NCBI GenBank assembly: GCA_037178675.1
Contig: JAYMGJ010000039.1
Location: 1 to 64,000, forward strand
DNA length: 64,000 nucleotides
Origin: Scleroderma bovista
Taxonomy: Eukaryota > Basidiomycota > Agaricomycetes > Boletales > Sclerodermataceae
Reading direction: 5' to 3'
Both the position numbers and the translations under genes were made by a program. The notes beneath the pieces were generated by a model. The model saw only the letters and a program-made list of their open reading frames with translations, ran no database searches and had not been told where the DNA came from. Positions 56,682-64,000 of this stretch are shown here, piece by piece. Each line of letters begins with the position of its first letter. The stretch's first letter is position 1.

Positions 56682-59600
56682 GTGTCTGCTCTTTATGACC
56701 CTAACTCACTTATGCCCCATGTTTCCCTCTTGTCTTTGGACTTACCTGAAATTTGCGCACTTGTGGACTCCAGGTTCACCCATTGTTTCATAGACATAAA
56801 ATTTGCACACAAAAACAAATTTACAACCTACTCCATAACTCCGATTGTACTCCAGCTTTTTGATGGCTCTTCAAACTTTGTAATCACAGAAGCTATCGAC
56901 TTAACAGTGCAGTTCCCCGCTACCGGTGATGTCACCCCCATGACCTTTTACCTCACCCCGTTGGATTCTGAATGCATTATTGTTCTCGGACATAACTGGC
57001 TCACCCGCTACAATCCATTGATTGATTGGGTATTGAGCAGTTTAATGTTCCAGACTCCTGCAGGAAGTTTGCCAGCACCCCCGTTGACTCCCTCTCCAGT
57101 TCAGTCTGGTAACCCTGTCTCCAGCCTTCCTGGCCAATCTGACTCCAGCCTCGAGCCATCTGTCGACACTCTGGTCTGCGACCCTCCACATATCTCTCTG
57201 ATAAATGCAGCCGCATTCATGTGTGCGTGCAAATTAGAGGGATCAACGAAATACCAACTTCAGCTGGGTCCCTCCGACTCAGCGAAGGCCCGGTCTTTCT
57301 CCTCATCCACCCCTCTGGTTCCGGACATTGTTCCTCCGGAGTATCGCGATTATGCGGATGTGTTCAGTAAAGTGAAAGCATCTGAACTTCCCCCGCATCG
57401 TGATTACAATCTGAAGATCGACCTTGAAGAAGGTACTTCACCCCCTTTGGGAACATTATACTCACTGTCTCCGGTTGAGCTCTCTGCTCTCCAGACTTTC
57501 ATTGATGAAAATCTGAATACAGGTTTCATCCATCCTACCACCTCTTCCCATGCTGCTCCAGTCCTCTTTGTTAAGAAGAAGGATGGCTCACTCTGCCTCT
57601 GCGTTGACTTCCGAGGCCTCAACAAATTTACCAAAAAGGATTGCTATCCACTCCCCCTTATCTCTGACCTACTAGACTCACCTAGCCACGCTAAGATCTA
57701 TTCCAAGATCGACCTCCGGCATGCGTACCATCTAGTCTGGATTGCTCCAGGCAACAAATGGAAGACTGCCTTCCATACGCACTATGGGTCTTACGAGTGG
57801 TTAGTAATGCCCTTCAGCCTCACTAATGCCCCAGCAGCCTTCCAGCATTTTGTCAACACCATCTTCACTGACATGCTAGACGTCTGTGTCGTCGTGTACC
57901 TCAACAACATCCTCATCTACTCTGAGGATATGGAGTCCCACCAGCAGCACGTCCGGGAAGTACTCCGCCGTCTCCGGCTACATGGCCTCTTTGCCAAACC
58001 GGAGAAATGTGAGTTCCACTCGGACTTGGTAGTGTATCTTGGCTACCGCCTATCTCCGGAAGGTTTGACAATGTTTCCGGACAAAATCCAAACCATCTCC
58101 GACTGGCCCGAACCACGAAAGGTAAAGGACATCCAGTCCTTTCTAGGCTTCGCCAACTTCTACTGCCAGTTTATATTCAACTACTCAGACATTGTGGTCC
58201 CTCTTACCCGGCTCACCCAGAAAGACGCTCCTTGGAACTTCTCTGAAGACTGTTGACGTTCCTTCAACGCTCTCAAGTGTAGGGGAAGGTGCAGGTTCGG
58301 GTGTTCGAGAGGACAAGGGAGTGAGAAGGAGATAAGAGATGGAAGAGACTCGGAACTCAGACAGTGAATGCTATAGTAGATACTATGATGGGAACTTGAG
58401 ACTTCTTAGACTGATGACTCAGATGTGAAATGCGGAATTGGGGGGAATCAGATTGCTGCAGCTCGAGGCTACTACAGGCGGTTTAAGTACAGTACTAATG
58501 ACATCAAAGCGTGAGTGGCTCGACGTCCGAGCAGACAATGTATCTAAGGTACAAAGAATACGTCAAAGCTAAAATACAAGGGGCGGCAAAGCACTGAGAG
58601 GGCCGTGCCTAAGGACATAGGGCATGGGATCTAACCTGGCCGCTTCAGTGCGTCGTAGATAACATATGTCCACCCTGCCCTTTGTGGGTCTTGCCGGTCG
58701 CAGGACGATCGATACCAGTTACCCGGTACCGATCATAACTCACCCCGAGGTCCGTGGAAGGCGTCCTCACCAACGCCTGGGCCCTCTTGAGTGCTTCGTA
58801 GATCGGAAATATTTCATAGTTGCATAGCTAAGTCGTGTTAGTTCCTTACACAAGCATGCCTTCACCACTGTGCCCATCCTCACTCATTTCATTCCGGACA
58901 CCCCTATCATCGTGGAAACTGACACCTCCGACTATGCTGTCACTGGCATCTTATCTATCACCTGCACCGACGGAGAGATTCATCCAGTCGCATACTACTC
59001 CTGGACTTTGACTGCTCCGGAGTTGAACTATGACATCCACAATAAGGTGCTACTTGCTATCTTTGAAGCTTTCTGGAACTGGCACCATTACCTTGAAGGC
59101 TCCGCCTCTCCAATAGACGTTGTCATGGACCACAAGAACCTCAAGTACTTCTCCACCTCAAAAGTACTGTCCCGCTGGCAAGCCTGGTGGTCTGAATTTT
59201 TATCTCAATTTAATCTTGTCATTCGTTTCCATCCCAGAAAACTTGGTGTCAAGCCAGACACTCTCACTAGACAATGGGACATCTACCCAAAGAGGGGGAT
59301 AGTGGCTATGCCTGGGTTAACCCCCAAAATCTTAGGCCGGTGTTCACTCAAGAACAGCTCTCTAATTCTCTTCGCGCTACTTACCTAGAATTTCCGGTCC
59401 TCTGTGCAGTCACAATCATGGACGTGGAAACACTTCATAGCGACATCCTCTCTGCACTACCCTCTGATCCCATTGCCCAGGTCCACCTCACAGATCCACT
59501 GGACTCTCATTGGTCCACCAATGAGGCTGGTTCCTTTGACTAGATGGTCGCATATACATACCGGACTTGGATGACCTCCGTCTCCAGGTACTCCAGTATC

Positions 59601-60656
59601 GACACAATCACCCACTCACTGGTCACTTTGGGCAAAACTGGACTCTAGAACTAATCCGGCGTGAATATACTTGGCCTGGTCTCAGGACCTTCGTCAAGGA
59701 CTACGTCCGGTCCTGTACCTCCTGCACAAGAGCTAAGACACCACGCCATAGACCATATGGACTGCTAAAGCAGCTCCCAGTACTGGAGAAGCCCTGGAAT
59801 TCCATCTCCATGGATTTCATAGAGCAACTCCCTTCATCTACCAGCTTTACAGCCATCCTGGTCATGGTAGACAGGCTTTCTAAACAAGCCATTTTCATCC
59901 CTACTCACGACACCATCACTAGCCCGGAGCTTGCAAAGCTATTCCTGCTCCATGTGTTCTCCAAGCACGGTGTTCCCACCCATGTTACCTCAGATCGCAG
60001 TACCGAGTTCATCTCACACTTCTTCCGGTCACTCAGAAAGGCTCTCGACATGCGCCTCCACTTCACCTCTGGTTATCACCCAGAGGGCAATGGCCAAACT
60101 GAGCGCTCTAACCAGACACTCGAACAATACCTCCGGATCTACTGCAACTATCAGCAGGACAACTGGGCAGACTTACTCCCATTGGCAGAGTTCACGTACA
60201 ACAATGCACCTAGTGCTACCACCAGAGTTTCACCTTTCTTTGCTAATAAGGGCTATCACCCTAACATCTCCGTTTACCCAGAACGTGATATGACCTCTGC
60301 CTGGGCTCATGACTATGCAGTTGACCTTGAGTCACTACACCAATACCTTAGAGAAGAAATGGCTAATGCCCAACTATGATATCAAGGTCCGGCAGATGCT
60401 AAATGCTCTCCAGCACCGGACTTCCAAGTTGGTGACCAAGTCTATGTTAAAGCCAAATACTTCTGGTCCACGCGACCATCCAAAAAACTATTGGAGAAGA
60501 ACCTTGGGCCGTATACCATTATAGCTCAAGTAGGCTCACTCTCCTTTACCCTCCATCTCCCAGATTCCATGTGCGCAGTTCACCCTGTCTTCCACGTCTC
60601 CCAACTCGAACTGGCCATACCCAATACCATACCGGACCAGATACAACCTCCTCCGC
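56682..60656 (+). pseudogene. pol: Gypsy-3 pol with mutated RT and protease active sites
   Basis: Protease reads ALVDSRFTHCFID, where DSG-A-T is expected. RT is recognisable (LFVKKKDGS, YSKIDLRHAYH, WLVMPFSLTNAP), but its YxDD box reads YLNN (about 57895), so both catalytic aspartates are gone. TGA at 58254-58256, then solo LTR G, then RNase H (VETDTSDYAVTGIL, YDIHNKVLLAI), a frameshift near 59270 and another near 59540, then integrase (zinc finger HPLTGHFG...CTSCTRAK; core MDFIEQLP, TSDRSTEF, GNGQTERS) and TGA at 60377-60379. The end (VHPVFHVSQLE) precedes where a chromodomain would lie. It is clearly long dead. Confidence 0.92.
58278..58850. repeat. G: solo LTR in Gypsy-3 pol
   Basis: 573 bp, TGTAGGGGAAGG...GTTCCTTACA, flanked by CAAG (58274-58277 and 58851-58854). 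Removing it rejoins FNALK-HAFTTVPIL. TG...CA ends, with no recognised internal feature. Confidence 0.82.
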
Positions 60657-61179
60657 TGTCACGCACCAAACAGGTTTGGTACAGTGAACATGGAAGATAA
60701 CACCTATATTGAATGATCCTTATGTGAAGGATAAGCATGACGGACCCTCATTGTAGCCATCTATCGCACAAGAAGACTATCCTGATGCGAGAGATGAATG
60801 CCAATGCAGACAGTCATCTATCTCATGAGAACCGCCAAGAAGCAGAAGAAACTGAAGGAATAATTTCAATTGTGGTATGAGAAAGGAATGCACACGTCTG
60901 CAGTCCAACTCCCATACCAGAATGATCAAAGAAGCCAAAGAATTGATGGAGAAACGAAGGAGAAAGAGAAGAAATGATTTTTAGCACCCAAATGTCATTT
61001 TTAGGTGCCCAGTGCTGGCATTCCAATATTTTGAATAGCTCCGTTGTTTCTGAAGCTATCAGGCATGTGACTATACCATCAGAGAGCCTAGAACGTGGTC
61101 TATCTGCCTGTCAAGTTCCGATGCAAATCTGTTCATTTCCCACAGAGATATTCCCCCCACAATCCAGACATTTGCTTCA

Positions 61180-61581
61180 TTGCTCACTATGGAGTCCGTA
61201 TTTTCTCTGGATCATTTCTCCACTATTGCTGCAGATCTCCACTATGTCCTGCTCTTAGGACAGCCTCTCCCAGAGTTCCCGTGCACTGCCTGGCACATAT
61301 CTTCCCAGCCTGCTCCCTCAGTCCCTCTCGTTCTCGGTCAGCGCGTTCTCCTCGTCAGTCCTGCATCAAGGACGTACTTTGGTCATCTTAGGTCTATTGT
61401 CAAGCTTGAGAAGTCTTCTCTGGTCATCTCTGTGTCCCCTGAGCCCTCAGCCTATGGTCCCTTCCTCCCAGATACTTGTCATGTCCATCTTCCTCTGTCA
61501 TTCGTCTCGCTTCCCTGGATGCGTCAAATTCAGTACTCTATCCGCTTCCCTACTTTCAGACGACGTCCCCCAGCACCATGA
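61180..61581 (+). CDS. Family A ORF, copy A6
   Basis: 133 codons from ATG (MLTMESVFSLDHF); the homologous frame begins slightly upstream. Ends FRRRPPAP with TGA at 61579-61581, 14 bp before B2, so B2 lies just past the ORF. Confidence 0.45.
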   Translation: MLTMESVFSLDHFSTIAADLHYVLLLGQPLPEFPCTAWHISSQPAPSVPLVLGQRVLLVSPASRTYFGHLRSIVKLEKSSLVISVSPEPSAYGPFLPDTCHVHLPLSFVSLPWMRQIQYSIRFPTFRRRPPAP

Positions 61582-61594
61582 CAGTTATGCCCCC

Positions 61595-62857
61595 TGTCAT
61601 ATCCATACTTTTCCAGTCGCAACTCCGGTCTAACCATGGCCCGCCTGACCTCTCCTTAGGCATAGATGCAACTCCGGATCTAGTCCGGCCATCTCCAGCC
61701 CTATAGCTGCACTCCAGCTCAACTCCGGTCACTACGTCCATCTCCGCCTCAGGACTAACCCCTGTCTTCCTACAGACAGATCCACGGTCTAACTCCTCCA
61801 TGTCAGACCTGTACCTACCACTAGTCGCTACTCCGGTTTCAGTCCGGCCACTCCCTTAGCCTTGTCTGCGACGTAGCCCAACTCCGGCTGGTACATCCAA
61901 CTCCGGCTCAGTTCTGCTCCTGCTCCTGCTCCACTTCCTCTGTCAGGTCCACCAAAGGCTTAGGACATTTCCATGTCCAACTCCGGACCTTCCTCCAGCT
62001 ACTCCGCCCTTCCTCCACCTGTGCACTCCCTCCGCTCGTGCACTTCCTCCGGTCCCACTTCCTCCGGTCCCACTTCCTCCGGTCCCACTTCCTCCGGTCC
62101 TGGACATCGCTCCGGACTTAACATTAGTTAAGTCCACCTCCAACCCTTACCTGTCCTCTTCCAACCTAGTTCCCTTTACTTCACTGTCCCTGCTTTTCCT
62201 CCGTCGTCCCTGTATCTCTAGTTCCCCGTGTCTGCTCCCGCTCCGGTTTATTTTCCTGTACCTGCTTTATTTTCCTGTCCATTTCTGCTCTGTCCCTTGT
62301 CCCAACTAAGGTGTTTACTTGTCACCGTATATACTCACCCTAGTTCTCATTTACTATATAAACTACTATACTCCGGCCTAGTAGTTTCCTTAGATCAAAT
62401 CTCGACTAAGATACTCCCCACTCTGTACTACCCATTATGCTCTCCTAATCCATCTGTTCATCTGAACTCCTGAACTCCGGCCAACTCCGGCCTCCATCCT
62501 ATCTCGTCCCCTTGGTCCTATGTCCGATCCTAGCAAGTCTCCTACTTGCACGAGGGCAAAAGCCACCTCTGTCCCAGACTCGACGCTAGACCTCTCAGGA
62601 CTTATCCCACCTCTGGGATGTCCTTCGCTCCGGACAAACTGCACTCAACTCCGGACCACTTTCCCACGGTCCGGACTTACTCTGCAAAAACCCGGACTTA
62701 CTCCCTGTGCTTCTCTAGTGCCCGGACTTCGTTCGTTTGACCCGGACTTGACTCTCTGCACTAACTAGCACCTACTAGTGTCTGGACTTACCTCCTCATT
62801 AGTTCCCTGCACCTCTGGACCTCCTAGTAAGATCGTCGAGGAGAACCGGTCTTGACA
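61595..62857 (+). repeat. B2: solo LTR nested in A6
   Basis: 1263 bp, same ends as B1, flanked by CCCCC (61590-61594 and 62858-62862). It has two extra copies of a TCCGGTCCCACTTCC unit (62050-62100) relative to B1, explaining its length. It keeps more CTCCGG words where B1 has CTCCAG or CTCTGG. Confidence 0.92.
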
Positions 62858-64000
62858 CCCCCACTTTATAGTGCTATTAGGAAGAAGAACCCTCTCTCAT
62901 TCTTTCCCAGAAGAGAGCTCGTCAAGAGAGCCCATGGTTGCGCTTCAGTGGCGCTAGAACACATGCACTATACCTTAGTGTATGCTGGCCCCCCAAAAGA
63001 CCTCTGGACCCCTGGTACCCTTCTTGTGGCTGTTTTGTCTCGGATCAATCCCCCTGTTTATCTCAGATCTTCCACATTGTTGTCCCATCAAATTCCTGAT
63101 GGTACACAGCCCCCCCATCAAACTTCTTAGGCTGTGCATCAATGAGTCCTTCTGCTGTGCAGTGACTCATCCCTTGCTTACTGATGCTCTCTTGTCATCA
63201 GTATTACTCTATCCCTTTCGCATTTTTGGTATATTACTCAGCTGATGACTCACTCCCTTACCAATCAATCTTGTCATGCAGCTTACTCATTCCTTTACTC
63301 AGCAGCTTATTCATGCTCCCTATGCTTACTCATTCCTGCTTATCCCTTGCTTACTGATTGCTTACTAACCCCTTACAAAGCTCTTACCAATCCCTTACCA
63401 ATCCTTGACAAATTCTGCTTACTCCCTTCTCTTTTTTGTACTTTAATGCTGTGCCCCCCCATGTATTTAAACCCCTGGGCTCAGCCCAGTGAAAAAAGAC
63501 CCAATTGCACGAAATTATCCCTCTCTCAGACTCTCTCAATCAGTATCCCTTCAGTCTTTGAGTCCTTGTAGGCTTCAGTGAAGGTCTAAAGGCTCAATAT
63601 TGTCAAGTTTATCCAAGTTATTCAAGATCTATTCTTTATACTAGGCTCAAGCGGAGTCTAGGCTTCATACCAGTCAATCTTCCTCGCCTCTGGACATCAG
63701 AGGCATCTCTGCCCCTTTGCTGCACCAATCTCTAGGTGTAGTATTGCTGTTTCAGTCTCAGTCAACCCAATCCCTGCTTTGACACTTCCTAGGCTTTAGG
63801 AAGAGTCCAGACCCCTATCCCCTTTGTCTTCTATTACTCCTGTACCCCAGGAGTATCCTACATCACCCTGTTGGTGTAGATCCCCTTTCCCCTTTCCCCC
63901 TCCTCAGCACATCCTCTCTGGACACCGTGGAGGTAAACCACCACTCGCACATTTTCATAGTCCTTTGTTGGTGTTGTGTTTGGGTTATTACTCCAACCCA

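Larger units (their letters stand above)
54474..60656 (+). mobile_element. Gypsy-3: dead Ty3/gypsy element, 3' end cut by A6
   Basis: 5' LTR, gag, protease, RT, RNase H and integrase in order. It is interrupted by solo LTR G in the RT-RNase H link and breaks off in the integrase C-terminal region where A6 begins. The 3' LTR would lie beyond the window. Multiple lesions make it non-functional. Confidence 0.9.
60657..64000 (+). repeat. A6: family A repeat containing B2, cut by window end
   Basis: Starts TGTCACGCAC after CCGC (60653-60656) and continues to the last base of the window, about 30 bp short of the usual end. B2 interrupts it at 61595-62857. The TATA box and hairpin are present near 63466. 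Confidence 0.87.

Noticed and set aside
1..64000. tRNA or rRNA genes
   Set aside because: I saw no A-box/B-box pair with cloverleaf or any rRNA core sequence; a tRNAscan run would settle it.

Overview
The window looks like transposon-rich heterochromatin from an Agaricomycete-type basidiomycete fungus. The evidence is the set of families found together: KDZ and Plavaka DNA transposases (both characteristic of mushroom-forming fungi), chromodomain Ty3/gypsy and Ty1/copia retrotransposons, and short GT-AG introns in the transposase genes. I saw no housekeeping gene, rRNA or tRNA. Almost every recognisable gene is broken, and nearly all nonsense codons are TGA where CGA is expected, which points to deamination of methylated CpG.

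Layout. 3-6327: nearly intact minus-strand chromovirus with two 373-bp LTRs. 6903-10444: multi-exon fungal gene with an HMG-box-like motif, split by a 2.1-kb repeat (family A). 11404-12636: LTR B. 12991-15299: divergent A relative. 15485-33368: one KDZ transposase gene (minus) blown apart by A2, LTR C and copia-1; copia-1 contains copia-2, which contains A3, so four levels of nesting. 33302-37128: debris including a copia RNase H tail and a chimeric A copy holding a chromovirus solo LTR and a foreign gag fragment. 37129-48100: one Plavaka transposase gene (minus) split by A5, solo LTR E and a 5.1-kb ORF-less element F made of inverted minisatellite arms around a palindrome. 48101-51657: a 227-bp TA-flanked MITE and two unrecognised broken genes, one cut by a copia-2 solo LTR. 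51965-54470: a second giant inverted minisatellite centred on a palindrome. 54474-60656: dead gypsy element with internal solo LTR G. 60657-64000: A6 with LTR B2 nested inside.

Most insertions can be ordered in time because removing the element plus one target duplication restores an open reading frame in the interrupted gene. This also fixes element ends and target-site duplications: 5 bp for chromovirus, copia-2, B and E LTRs; 4 bp with a central CG for A and C.

The best candidates for something undescribed are (1) family A, a 2.1-2.3 kb solo-LTR-like repeat carrying a reading frame whose divergence is concentrated at third codon positions, with CG-centred target sites and a hairpin exactly 3 nt after the TATA box; and (2) the giant inverted-minisatellite elements (F with its core, and 51965-54470).
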